64,000 bases of DNA from contig NC_049980.1 of NCBI RefSeq assembly GCF_000003815.2, positions 2,345,182 through 2,409,181 of the forward strand. The letters are read 5' to 3'. The DNA comes from Branchiostoma floridae. Its lineage: Eukaryota > Chordata > Leptocardii > Amphioxiformes > Branchiostomatidae. Position 1 is the stretch's first letter, and every line of letters starts with the position of its first letter. The translations under genes and the position numbers were made by a program. The notes below the pieces were generated by a model. That model saw only the letters and a list, made by a program, of their open reading frames with translations, ran no database searches and was not told where the DNA came from. Shown here one piece after another: positions 1 to 14,500 of this stretch.

Positions 1-233
1 GGTAAGTTTCTGCAATGCCTCTCAGCAGCAAAATTATGACACCAGTACTATGTGTTTTTGTGCTTAAGTATTGACTTTGTTCGCGAAGTTCAGCCAAGAA
101 GAAGATTATGTCAACTGTTAACTTACTGCAACAAAATTTAAAAAATTTACAGTAGTCTCAGTCATAACCAGTCTAGGCTGTGCTGATGGTTTGAAATTTT
201 TTCTTCCCCATGTTTGGATCCTGTTCCTCACAG

Positions 234-1663
234 AATCGACCTGGCAAAGCTGTTGAACCCGAACGGTGGCTCGACGGGCTCGGCAGAGACGAACGGTCCG
301 CAGTCGTACGGTCCTATGGGGGACAACATGAACAAGCTTGGGGCGGCGCCGTCACAGGGTCTACATCAGGTAGATTTCCTTCGTCAGTTGCAGGTAACCT
401 GTGGTCCTACACGCCTCCCTTCCTGTGGAAACTCCCACCTGTCCCTCTTCTGTGTTCCTCTGTGTGGCCTGCACAGCCATTAGGCACCTGTCAAGGCATC
501 TCCCAGAGGGGAGGGGCACAGCCAGCCACGCAGGGTCTATGTTTAACACAAATCTGTAATAAAGACTAAAAGCAAGATATCCAAAATTTTTTTAGAGCTA
601 ATCAGATCAGTGAAAGTTAGGTACAAAAGATCATCATGAAGATGATACATTCGGCCATGACAGCTCAGTGTTGTAGGAGTGATGTTAGCACATCAAAGCA
701 GAGGAAAGACATTTTGTGACAGTAGAATTTCTCAGCCTTGGCAATGCAGCACCAGAACTGTTCTGGGGAGGAACTTTGACAGGTCTCTAGTGTATCATGG
801 AGTAAAGGATCTGCTGAGCAATGGATTATGTAGTCTGGAATCTGGACCAACTGAATGATAATCCCAGTTCCTTGATTCTCAATTGTATGTTGCCTATATT
901 TAAGATAGATGAGATGGTTTTTAACTAATACCCGTGTTTGTTTAACTTCTTTTAGATGTTTCCCCACCTAAGAGTGATTAGGCCTTACTAACCACATGTT
1001 GTAAAGGTTGACTTGTGGATCTTGATTATCAAGTTGTTAACATCAGACATTGTGTGCATGTCTAAGTTCTGTTACGGTTCAGGAAGACTCAGAAATAAAC
1101 CTTACTGAAGATAGAATCTTCTGCCCATGTAACATGTAACCCAACCAGTGTCTGATCTGTCTCCAGGGTTTACCTTTTCAAAGGCATGGCTGGAGTAGGA
1201 GATTATTGCACATCTACAGCCTTGAGTTGCCCTTGATTAAGACATTAAATGTCATCACAATGTTTAGGAGTTATATAAGTTACATTGCTTTCTGAGTATG
1301 TTTGTCTCCACAGGCAAACATTATGCCCTGCAGCTGAGTGTATAGTAAAATTGTGTTTAAGGTTTTCCAGCTGGGATGCACCTTGTCTCAACAGATGGGT
1401 TGCTTATAGGAAGGTTAACCGTGGTTGTGTAACAAAAACATGACTTGTGAGGTCCAGATTATTGTGGGCAGAAAGTTGCAAGTTTGTCTGACGTTGTTTT
1501 TACAGCAGGGGTCGAGCTCGCTGGGGATGACATCACTGGGTACGTCGCTGGGCACGTCCATCGGGAGTTCCATGCCGTCAATGACGTTCTCACAGCAGCA
1601 GAACCAGGCTCCCGAGTCACAGGTACCCTCCCCAACAGTACCCCCCCTAAACAGTGTGGCTCG

Positions 1664-1728
<65 letters not shown>

Positions 1729-1796
1729 AGCAGAACCAGGCTCCCGAGTCACAGGTACCCTCCCCAACAGTACCCCCCCTCACAGTATCCCTCTTG

Positions 1797-1846
<50 letters not shown>

Positions 1847-2261
1847 CAGCAGAACCTGGCTCCCGAGTCAAAGGTACCCTCCCCAACAGTACCCCCCTAA
1901 ACAGTATCCCTCCTGCCACACACACACACACACACACACACAAAAACACACACACACACACACAGTAGCAGAACCAGGCTCCCAAGTCACAGGTACCCTC
2001 CCCAACAGTACCCTCCCCAACAGTATCCTCCTAAACAGTATCCCTCCTGCCTTACAGACACACACACACACACACACAGAAAAAAAAAACACACACACAC
2101 AGCAGCAGAACCAGGCTCCCGAGTCACAGGTACCCTCCCCAACAGTATCCTCCTAAACAGTATCCCTCCTGACACACACGCACACACACACAGCAGCAGC
2201 AGAACCAGGCTCCCGAGTCACAGGTACCCTCCCCAACAGTATCCTCCTAAACAGTATCCCT

Positions 2262-2300
<39 letters not shown>

Positions 2301-2504
2301 CACACACAGCAGCAGAACCAAGCTCCCGAGTCACAGGTACCCTCCCCAACAGTATCCTCCTAAACAGTATCCTCCTAAACAGTATCCCTCCTGCCACACA
2401 CACGCACACACGCACACACACACACACACACACAGCAGCAGAACCAGGCTCCCGAGTCACAGGTACCCTCCCCAACAGTATCCTCCTAAACAGTATCCCT
2501 CCTG

Positions 2505-2550
<46 letters not shown>

Positions 2551-5500
2551 GCAGAACCAGGCTCCCGAGTCACAGGTACCCTCCCCAACAGTACCCCCCT
2601 AAACAGTACCCGTCCCCCCTAAACAATACCCACACACCCCTTTAAAGTATCCACACCCCCTAAACCAGGCTGATCAACAACCCCCTCCCAGAACACCCCT
2701 CTCACATGCATGTTAGATTCTGTGTTTTCCATTCCAAGCAGTTGCTCACAGAAGTTATATCTGCTATGCACATTTTTAGTCTAAGTGATTCTTCTGTTCA
2801 CACAAGTTACAGCAAACAACTTTTTGTTGAATTCATTTGGTTCACATGATGTAATAGCTTTCTTAACTTCCCAATTTATGTTCTTCTGAGTTGTTGTGAA
2901 GTCACCTGGCTTGCCACTGATGAACCAATAATGAATGAATTCAATGATCACTACTAACATGACAGTAATGTTAGTTTGTTGAGTGTTACTGAGTTGTGTC
3001 TCCCCTCCCAAACCAGACGAGACCCAACCAGCTCCCCCCCAGCCTTCAGCAGGTGATCCAGCCTCCCTCGTCTGCAGCGCCGGGCAGCTCGCAGCCTCCC
3101 GTGCAGCCCCCGCTGTCCTCGGTACAGCCGGCGCTGTCCTCCGTCCCCCAGCCGCTGTCCTCGGCGCAGGTGGGGCCCAGGCAAGCCAAGCCGCCCAGGC
3201 GGAAGATGCCACCCCCATCCAAGGTGGGCAAGTCCGCTGTGAGTTCACTTGGGATACATTTGCCTTCTTACGGTTCAAACAAACCCTTTCAGTTTCTTGT
3301 GTGGTTTCTTAGGATTAAAGAACCAATGTTCTAAATGTTTACTACACTGTAGGTGTTAATGAGCTGTCACCTTTTCCACTGAAAACAACATAGTGTGTAA
3401 ATCTCCAGATTCTGAAGTCACAGTTGCTAATCATATCCTAAAGCTTTTCACTAAGTCTGAGTGTGGATGTTTTTATCATTTCTCATCTGCATTACAGCCT
3501 TGAGCATGTTTTCTGTGATTGTTCTCCTTATGTTTGTCCAGAATCTGAAGTGTGTTTTGTTGGGGAGATTTGGTTGTAACTGGGAGGATGTTGGAAATGT
3601 GCATCATGTGCCGGATGTTCTCTTGAAATGCAGGAATGTCCAGGTTAGTAAGATTGTTCTGAAGTCTTAACTGACCCAGTAACTCCCTCTTACACCAGAT
3701 CCCAGAGTCAGCAGTGGAGATGCCGGGAGGTTCCATGTACTCTGTGGACAGTCTGGACATCCAGTTTGGAGCCATGGACTTTGGTTCCGAGTCCACCTCC
3801 ACAGCGCTGGACTTTGGGTTTGGAACGGACGGAACGAGCAGTTTGCTTGGAACGTCTAGTCTGGGTGTGTCCACATCGGGCGGAAGTAGACTGACGGCCA
3901 CAAATACGTAAGACTTTTTTTGTCGGGTTTGGGTGTGAGTTCTTGTTTCAAGGCCTCTGCTGGAAACATGGAAAAAGCTTTCCTGTCATGAATTGATGTG
4001 CTTATAGACCCAAAAGTTCCAAAGCCTCTTTCATGTTTCTTACACAAAGAAGAAAATCCAAAATAGTGATCTGTGAAAGCTATTGGTAACTGCATTATAT
4101 GACATGCGGAAAAGATTGCCAAACATTTAACAGTGCAATTTTAGTCTCCAGGGTCAGGACCACTTGTTGCAGAAAAAAAGCAATAGCATGCTTTGAGACA
4201 AGGGCTGTTGCTAAATGTTGGAATTCAAAGATGTGCTTGTGTGGGGTTCAAATGATGTCACAATTTTAACTTTCGTTCTTCTGAGAGTAATGAAGCCATT
4301 TCAGTCACTGATGAATCCCTACATGTACCCGCATGATTAAGTTTCGGTGGCCATGTGGACTTAACAAAACTTAATCTTTTCATTTCTTGGCACTATATAG
4401 AGACACAACGTACGGGTCAGGGTTTGTGGGGTCAGGGGTCAACGAGCAGTCGCTGCAGTCTATCATGTCCACGGGCTCCACCACGACGACCCAGACCACG
4501 CAGCCCGCGGTGGAGACGCCGTCCCCGAGGTCTGCTTACCAGTCTCCGCACCACACCCCGCAGAAGGACACATCCAAAGGCATTCAGGTAGGCAAGACAG
4601 ATGCATCCTGAGGCATACATGTATTTAATATGCAAGACATGTAAAGGCCTGCAAAGTCATTCAGAAAGAGTTTTTGTAACAGTTCAGTTGTCGTCTTGTC
4701 GACATCTTTCTTTGCGCCCATTACTAATTTACTTCATCATGACGACAATGGTTTTGGTTCACATGATGAAATAGCTTTCTTTACTTCCCAATTTATGTTC
4801 CTCTGAGTTGTTGTGAAGTCACCTGGCTTGCCACTGATGAACCAATGTCATGACGATCACCCACTTGCTGTAGTTCAAACCATATGAACTCAGCATGAGA
4901 TATGGTTGTATCTGTATGTGCATCACAAGGTGCTGAATCTTTTTTTTTGTCCATCGTATTGCCAAGGTTACGGGTCCAGAACCGATTCCCTTCCCCTCAT
5001 CACAGATGGAGGGCAAGACTGGCCCCCTGGTGGGGTCACAGAGGTCACAGCCCAGCGGCATGGACGGTACGTAACTTTAGTTAGTTCCTGTTTCTGTTCA
5101 ACAGTGCACAAGATTCAGATGATGTTTTTGAACATTCAACTTTCCTTCAACTGAGTTTGTTGTGAAGTCATCTTGTACTAGACTGATGGATCTTGACTGT
5201 CTTTATTTTAATTGCAGAGAAATCTTGTCATTTGTATAGAACACATAGTACCTGTTATTCCTCACGTTTGGTCTTACAGTAGTCTTGTCAGTGTGCAAAG
5301 TACCCACTTGCACATTGCAACCACTTTTTGCTTGGTGCAACTTACTTCTAAACTCAGGTTGCACAGGGCGCAACTTTGATTTTGAGCCTCAGAACTCGAT
5401 TTTCTTGTCAATTTACTTGGAAGAAATAAATGGAACGAGGCAGCTGTTTCATAGTAGTCAAACATGTCAATAATTGCAGATTTCTTGGCAGATGGACATT

Positions 5501-8500
5501 TTCAATAGTGAATTCTAGGTGGTGCAACTTGAAATTCAGTTGTGCAACCTAGTTTTTGCCCCAGGTTGCACACTGTGCAACCCGGCTCAGAAAAGTATAT
5601 TGTACACTGATTGTTGTGAAATAGGCTGCAATAGTTCTGAAATTAAGGACAGGTAGACCTTAGACAATGTTAGAAGTTTAACTGAACACATAAGGAAGTT
5701 CCCGTTACTGTTTTCCCCTGCCAGCTCTGGGCTCCAACAAGAGTGAGCCGTCCCTGTCATCCCTGCCCCCACCACCAGGGGTCGCCACGTCAGCCTCCCA
5801 GCTGTCCTCCCACCAGGCAGTCTCCTCCGGCCTCTCAGGTGAGTTTGTTTGTGTGCGCTGTGGCAGGTTGGTTCAACTGTTGGCATCGTTCAGCAGCATT
5901 TGTAACTTAGCCGATGTAGAGTCAAGGATTGTTTTTGGCATGTGTGAGCATGCAGTTGCAGGGCTCAAAATACTTTTTTCTGCATACCCGCACTGGTGCA
6001 GGTAACATTGAAAATTACCTGCACCAGACAAATTTTATCTGTACCACTCTGAATTCAGGAAGTATGGATCATACTAAATTTGTTCAGGAACCATTGCTAC
6101 TTTTCCTTCTATACTTTATAGGTGGTAATATTCAATGCAGCTAATGACAACCCATACACACGTAATTTATGTATAAAACCCAGTACATGGACCAGTGCCG
6201 GTTTGGTGCAGGTATACACCAGAAATACCTGCACAGCTCCAATTTTACCTGCACTAACCTGCATATGCAGGTGGTATTTCGAGCCCTGAGTTGTGTTTCT
6301 TTATGACTTGCATAAGGGGGAGAAAACAGTTATTTTTCAGTGGGGTGTTCTGTCAACTACTATAAACTGCTCCTGGAAAGTCGGGATCAAGTTTTGTTAG
6401 ACGTTCCTTAAAATGTTCCTGGATTGTCAGGTATGTTTAGATGAAGGTTACAGAGATATTCGACACAAAAGTTAATCTCAAGCAACTGGATAAGGTTTGA
6501 CAATGGTCAGATGTTTCTGACATCATTTGCGGATGCTACCTGAAACATCTGAACTTTTTCAAAACCATCCAGATGCTTAACTTAAGTGTCTGAACTAGGG
6601 CTGGGTACCGGTACAGCATACCGGTACAAAACTGTTTTTTCTTATTGGGCCAGTCCAGAAAAACTGGACATGAAAAAATTAGGTGGACCGGATGTTGGAC
6701 CGATTAGAAAATTAAGAGATTAATTTATCAGGTATTCACACGTTTTGGCGCTTGCAGGTGGAAGAAAATAACAAGATTGAAGAAGAGTAGAGTTTATAGT
6801 AATTTCTACCAAGTTCTACAGCCAATCGTACAGGTGCAGTTAGCGTTGTAGGATTTTAAAACGCCAGTGTAAGTCGAATACTCCACTAAACGGATTTCTT
6901 TGTAGTGAAATGGACCATTGGTATGAGTCATACTGAATCAGGTCCAGGTTCAGGTCCGGAGCTGGACCTGATCCTTTGGACCTGAACCGGACCTGGACCT
7001 GAATTTTCTGTACCGGTACCCAACCCTAGTCTGAACTGTTGTCTGTGTCCCCAGGCTCATCGTACGCGCCCCACTCCACAACATCGCACTCATCAGCTCA
7101 TCACAGCTACAGGGACACGAGTGGTAGTCACACCAACTCCATCCAGGGCTCTGCCATCAACTCCAACAAGCTGGGTGCTGGACTGAAGGACTCATCAGCG
7201 TATGACTCACAGCTCTCCAATCAGGTAGCTCCTTCATTCCTACAATATATGACTCACAGTTATTGTCCAATCAGGTAGCTCCATCATTTTTTACATTGAA
7301 CAGCTCTCAGCTCTCATTTACTTAGGTAGCTTCATCTTCCCTACACTGTAGCACTCACAGCTCTTGTCCAATCAGGTAGCTTCATCCTTCCTGCACTTGC
7401 ATATCTCAGTCTAATCAGGTAGCCTCATCCTTCCTTCACTATACAGCCCACAGCTCTCATCCAATCAGGTAGCTCCATCATTCCTACACTGGAGAACTCA
7501 CAGCTCTCATCCAATCAGATAGCTTCATCCTCCCTTAAACTACAGTACAATTTACAGCTCTTGTCCAATCAGGTAGCTTCATCCTTCCTACACTACAGCT
7601 CACAGCTCTGGTCCAATCAGACAGCTTCATCCTCCCCACACTGTAGCACTCACAGCTCTTGTCCAATCAGGTAGCTCCATCCCATTTTTTTTAGTTTTTT
7701 TCAAGTCAGACGTATTGATGAATAGAATACATCCATTTCTTGATTTATGTTAAATAGCGTAGCAAATTGAGCTAGATATGTCTTTTTTTGTTTCCAGAGT
7801 TTGGTATGATTTGATAGATGCACCTCTCTGGTCTCCTAATGATGAGAGCTTTTCTGGGGTCTTCTGATACATGCATGATGCTGAGCTAAGCTGAGGGAGA
7901 TGCAGATGATTTTTTAGTTTTGATATTTAGAAGGCAGTCTTTTAGATTTTTTTGCACCCAATTTTGTTGTAGTTACAAGAGCAGTAAACAGGGAGAGAAC
8001 ATGATCAGCAGTGTTCATAAAAAAACTGAGGCAGGAGTTTTTTTTAGAAGATTCACAGCTTCAAGCAAAGTACAACAAAGACAAAGTAAGCCTAAGAGTA
8101 TGCTATATGGTATACATTGTTTTTATATTTAGTTGAAGATGTTTAAGTTGTACTAATACCCAAATTAGTGACAGTTATGATAGCTGTCCACAGAAAGAGG
8201 GTTGAGAATAATTCTGATAAGAAAAGTTTGATAGTAAAGCTTGTAGGCCAGGTGACAAGAACACTGACACTGGTCTGTTCCAGCCTTCCCTGGATCACAT
8301 GAGCCACTCGATGGCGGGGAGTCACACCACGGGCGGGAGCACCTCGGTACAGAGCAGCACGGTCCAGTCTACGGGATCCACCGGCCTCACGTCAGCGCTG
8401 GGACTCACTACGACGGGATCTGTCACCTCCACAACAGCGCCATCGCTCAAGGGGTCGCTAGGCACCACGGGTGAGACGGTTTGCAGACATACGGTCTGTG

Positions 8501-11500
8501 TGTGAAACCTGCATTTGAATTAAAGTTGTTGGTAGCATTATGTTGTGCAGGTGTTTCTGATGTTAACCTGCAGTGGTAAATGCACTAGGAAGGGCTGAAA
8601 TTCATTTTCAGGAATAAGATAAAGTAGAATGTCAGCAAAACCCGTGCACAAAAATATTGTTGCACTGGTACACCCATAGTAAAAACAATTAGGTGTGAGG
8701 CTCGTATTTTGGGTACGCAAAAGTGTACTTGCACCTAGTATTTCCAGCCCTGACTACTGTAGGTACCTGTTTTTTGCCGAACTGCTTTAAAAAGTTCACA
8801 GTTGCATACAGATCTAAGATTTGAGATGGTTCAAGATTCAGATGATGTTTTACAACATTCAACTTTCCTTCAACTGAGTTTGTTGTGAAGTCAACTTGTA
8901 CCAGTCTGATGAATCTTGCCCAAACATGTTATGATTTGTAAGAAACATACGACTCCAGCCATAGTTCAGACTTGTCTAACTGCTGTGGTTTCTGTCTTCT
9001 CTTGCCCACAGGACATCATGTTGTCTCGAGTGTTTCTCAACCTCATAATGCCGCCCCTTTTCCAGGTAAAGCCCCTCCGAACCTCCCTCCCGGCGTGGGC
9101 CTCCTGCACAACCAGTATCTCATCGGGCCCGGCACCGCCGGCATGCTTCCAGCTTACGTAAGTTCCTACAGGGCAGGCAAGGGTTACACATTCTGCAGAG
9201 CCACCTACCAGTTCTCAGCAGTATGACAGCAAAATAGGGAAATTTCTGTGGTCAAAGTTTTCTGAAATAGAACTATTGTCAGCATATTTGGATTTGGAGA
9301 AAAATTAGATTTTATGTAAAAAGGGGTTCTAAAATAAAGGAGAAGAGTGTAAAGTTGATTTCTTGATTGGGATGAAGGATACCCACAAACACTGTCGTGC
9401 TGCTTGAACCCATTCTTTATTCTTGGCACAAAGGCAACTTGATTGTTTATCATTCTTTGCTACATGTTGTATATATGTGGTGATAGTTTTCTTCATGTAT
9501 ATTGTACTGTATGAACCCCAAATCGGTTTCCAGTGACTTGATTTGTGCAAACTTTCAAAATTGGTGGGACTTTTTTTCTTTTTATCACTGAAATAAAAGC
9601 CAACAAGGCTCATGCTGCCCCCTGAGAATGATCTTGCTGAAAAGGATCTAAAGGGTTTATTTTTTGCATCTCCCAGTGTGTTGACTGCTGCAAACACAAG
9701 TTCCTGTGTTACAGATGCTTTTGTTCTAACACAGAACAAAGGTAACTGTCACCACATTTCTTGTGTCAGTTCATTCTGGGTATTTGTTGCAAAGATCAGC
9801 CTATGCTTTTGGAATGAAAAGTTTGATTATCCAAACTTGTGAAAGCATATAACTTGAATGCCACCTACAATAGAAACAGACTTTGCAAATAAAAGCTTGA
9901 TTTTGTAAGTCTGAAGTTAAGTTGCTAAAATGAATTAAAACTGTATAGTGTCTAGAACGCCCAAGATGTTTTTTTTTGCAAATGACAATTCTTTGTATCT
10001 GTGGAAGATGCTGGTTTGGCACTAGAATGGATTCTCCTGCATGCATACATGCATATACCTTCACATTGAAAGAAACCCAACATTGTTGCTATTGGTGGTT
10101 AATTTTGCATCATATCATAAGCAAATGTACTTTAAAGGAAATTGAAGTCTTAAAGGGAAATTTGTTTGGTTCCTATTTACACAACTGGCTGTACAAGAAG
10201 CCAGGTAGCCTTTATTATGAAGTATCCAAATCAAGTTACAAACCAGTATCCCCTGTAGCAACAAGAGGGCAGTGTATTTTTATGTGATGTAGATGTGAAT
10301 ATGAATTGTGTACAGCTTCCACGTTTGCCAAACGTTCCTGAGGTTTAAAACATGTTTGCATCATGCCAACAATCACTCAGAAAAATCTGTTCTGATATTT
10401 TTCATATTTTGATATGAGTGGAACATTGAACATTACTTGGTGTAACTAGAAACTCAGGATGCAAGCAGAACCACTAGACTCCGGAGATGTTTGCTGTGGG
10501 CCAGTTGTGCTGTAGTGTGTTGTGCTTTAGTCTACCATGTATTTTTAAAAGAAGAGGAGAGGAAAGGAGTGTGAAATTTCAGGACTGATGGCGCCGATTC
10601 ATTGTTGGGATTTCTCCATCTCTTCTTTTCCTAGGGTTTTTTTAACTGGCCTCAAAACGCAGCTCGAATGGCTGCCCAAAGCCAGGTGAATGAGAGTAAC
10701 ACACAGCTTTTTCATATCCTTCGGCTTTTGCAACTTAATCACGACTGCTGGCTCCTTCCAACATTGCCAGAGTTCTTGCTCCAAGCAGTACTGTAAATCA
10801 TGTTGTTAAAGTGATGTTATTCTTTGCAGATTTTTCCAAAATTATGGGAGCTTTTTCTAAGGAAACCCTACTGCTGTCACAGAGTGTGGCAACAGGATTT
10901 TGAAAAGCTGTGTCAGAAATTTCAGAAGCGTTCGCTGTAATAGCTTGATTTACAGTAAGCTTCCATGCCCCTACTAACCAGGCTGCTGATTGGTGACTTT
11001 CTTGATTTGTTGCTGCCCATTGGTGGCTACTGATCGGTCGCTACCAACCGGTGGCTGCTGATTGATGACTACCCCGTTTGGTGGCCACTGATTGGTGACT
11101 ACCCATTGGTGGCTTCCAATAGGTGGCTTCCGATTGGTGGTTGCCAATTGATAGCTGCCAATCAGTGGCTGCTTGCATGCGACCCAGGGGGCTACTTTTT
11201 GGTAGTGGCATAAACTAGTACTTTATACCATATTTTTTGTCAAGCATATCACATATTCTCTGCATACAGTATTTTCTCTAGTTGCCACACCTTTAACTGC
11301 TTTGTAGAAGGCTCTATTGTTACATTGTATATGTAGAAAAAAATCTGAATTATAGAAGGCAACTGATGTGCAGATGTTAATTGTGTGGATTTTCTAGAGG
11401 AGATAGCGTGTGTCAGCTCTAAGGTTATATGCCGGCTACTTTTTATTTTGACATTTTCCTGAGTTTGAGAACCCTGTTGTTAGCGCTGTGTAGATAGAGC

Positions 11501-14500
11501 GCTGAGTCAGTCTGTATCAACAGAGGGTCAGAGTGGTGTTGCACAAATTCCGGAGATGAAGCACTGGAAATACTCTACAACAAAATAACCCTGCCTTAAA
11601 TTACTTTTTGTCTGTACATTTGTAGGGAATCAAGGCAATTTAAACTCAAATATGAAAAATTGTTTAGCCTTTCTACCCTTCAATATAAATTACTTGCATC
11701 AATTTGGACTTAGCTCATATTTTATTGGATTCCAAAATGAAGTTTTACTGTGAAAGAAAATTGCAAATTGCCCAAGTTTAGATATTAAGTTGCCAGCATC
11801 TTGCACTGGTTTAAGAAAATGCAGCATCTCTGTTTGCTTAGCCCTACCCAGGGCTTGTGTGTAACACCGCTCCTTACCTGCAGCTAGGTGACGGGTACCA
11901 CAGTCATGGGCACGTCCTGGTTTCATCCTCTGTCTCTTCTCTCCTTCTGTCCCTCCCAGCATCAGCCCATCTACAGTTTTGAAGACATGCAGGTGTTGCA
12001 GTCCAGAATGCCCATGGTGAGGACTGACATTTTTTTAAATTTATTTCAACATAATTGATTTGGATTTTTCCAGTAAAAGGTTTTCTGTAGTATCCTACCT
12101 GATGATGTTGTTAAACTTTCGTTCTACTGACACCTGTCTGAAAGAACAATCTTCAACTGAAGGATGAACAAGGTAATGTTGTCAACATAACATCATATTG
12201 TTCAAACGTTAGGTGTGATAGGCCATTCTGTGTAATATATCCAGCTACTGCTGTGACACATGCCTTTGAAGCTGGTGTGTTAATCCAAAGGGCAGTTACA
12301 CCAGCTATATAGATACAGACATAGTGAAAACTGTTTAGATATCAGTAACTTTAATTCTCAGTTGTTTATTTGTTGTTTCTCGGATTTCCCAACCCTTTTT
12401 TTTTGCAATTTAAAAAAAAATTCAAGTTGATGGCCACACTATGTTCTCACTAAAAATTCTGCGAATCTAGTCGAAGACAAATTTCATGGTCTACTTTGAT
12501 GTCATTCATCATCATCATTCACTGCATTCTGCATCTATAGTGTTTGTAAAGTCCTGTCAAATTAATATCTGACTATCATTCCATTGTTTTTATTTGGCAT
12601 TTCCATTGTGGAAAATGTATTTCATGTAAGAGTCAATTGTTTATAATTTTGCCGAATCACAATGTACTTGTTTCTCGCCAGGCGGGGTACGCGTATGATA
12701 TGCAGTTCCAGCCTCCCACAACGTTAACTGGAAGGGACGGGACGCTGCCAGCGTATTCAGGTGAGGAAACTGACAGCAGTAGGTTTGAAAGGAAAACTGG
12801 TTTCACTCCTCTGCCCTCATCTTAATGGATGAAACCAGCAGTGTTGTTCTGGGTATGATGTAAATCTTGTAATGTCTGACGTAGTTTTATTTTCATGTTC
12901 TTCGTTGACATCTCCACAAATTTCATGACATAGAAAGCATGAATCTCCATGTCTTACTTCTGTTTATTGTACAATATTGTTTCAACCGCAGGCACAGCTA
13001 AAATCTGTCTTCCCTGTCGTAAAATTGAATACCACAAAAAGAAAGAATTTTTTATTGGAATTGGTATCCACCCCTAATTTACACCAACCAGATTTAACAT
13101 CTGCAAGTCATGTCCCACCCAGCAGGAAGGAAGTGTCAATGTTTCTGTTTGTCCCACCAGGCACAGATTCCAAGTTCACGCGAGGCGAGGCGTCGTCCCC
13201 GATCCCATCCTCGGTTGCCGGGCAACAACAGCAGCAACAGAGCACGCACCACGGTCAGACGCAGGCGTTCCTGAACCCCGCGGCCGGGATCCCGCCTGGG
13301 TATAACTACTCCATGCCGTTCTACCATGGCGTGGCGGGTATCGCGCCCACGGGATTCAACTACGGACCTGCCATGTTTGTGAGTCTTAGTTCATCTCTGT
13401 TGGTAGAATCATAGTTGAACTGTAATTTCCAACACACAAATTTTCTGTCTAACCGTTGGAAAGCTTTGAAACACTTTGCCTTTTGCAAACTGTCAATCTG
13501 TGATTCATATCATAATGCCAAACCTGTATTCTCTTAGTCTTACCTTCTCAAATTGCAACATGTGAATTTTTCTGCAATGGGTATTTCCAGCCTTGCTTAA
13601 GACATGTTTTCATCTTAGAAACTAACTTCAAACTCCACTGATTTCAACTTGCCAAAATTTTTGACTAGAGGGCTGTTCAGTTGAAAATCCAAATCTCTGC
13701 AAGTTCTAAGGTTTAAGTTCTAAGTTTAAGATATGTTCGTAAATGATATCTACAAACACATGAACTTTTCTACACGTTCTGTACAGATGGCACCTGCAAC
13801 GAAGCAACACGGAGCGGGAACAGCAACAACGCAGTTCCAGCAACCAGGCGGCTACGGACAACCTGGCACACATGGTTACGGTACAGGTAGGTGGTTATGG
13901 TAATGCTGGTTGCAGTGTACCGATCTGACAGCCCGCCTCCTTTGAAATGTAGAAATGCAAAATGAAAACCTAAATATGCAAATAGTTGACTTGCATCCAC
14001 TCTCTCATTGGTCAAACTTTGTAATTGCTATGTTATCATTGGTTAAGCTGCTGATTGTGAGGACAGTCAGGATCAGTCTGTTAGGACAACTGCAGCCACT
14101 CTGATAAGGTTCATGTCATTTGGAAGAACCTAGGTTTTGCTTTATCCATCATTACTGTGTAGTGAACGGAGAGATTAGACTTACAGGGCCCAGGTTTGTC
14201 GTAACCAGCATGGTTGTCAGCTTGCCAGGCTGAAAATGCTTGAAGGGCGGCACATGTACATGCAAGAGTCACTTCACCCAGAACCATTGTCAAGCCTTGC
14301 TCTACCATGCTCTTGCCACACTGATGTGGGTGATACAAAACACAAAAAATTCCTTCATTCCACGGCTCTTTGTACTAAGGCCACCCCATTTTGGTTTGTT
14401 GGATTTTGAAAAAAAAAGTCTGAGTGAAAGTCCTTACCTTGAGGTAATTTCACAGATTAAACATAGTAAAAGTGAAGTTTTCCTCATGAATTTTTGTGCT

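Noticed and set aside
1425-2550. Long open frames of His/Thr or Val/Cys repeats on both strands
   Set aside because: They are translations of (CA)n and (GT)n dinucleotide runs, which never contain stop codons.
7205-7680. CRISPR-like array of regularly spaced repeats
   Set aside because: The units are contiguous degenerate tandem copies of an exon boundary in a eukaryotic intron, with no unique spacers.
7920-8132. 70-residue open frame before exon 8284
   Set aside because: Phe/Lys-rich AT-biased frame without splice signals or similarity to the UBAP2L family.
13016-13160. Upstream extension of exon 13161-13378 as coding
   Set aside because: The frame is open, but the sequence is AT-rich, unlike UBAP2L, and a good TGTCCCACCAG acceptor precedes 13161.
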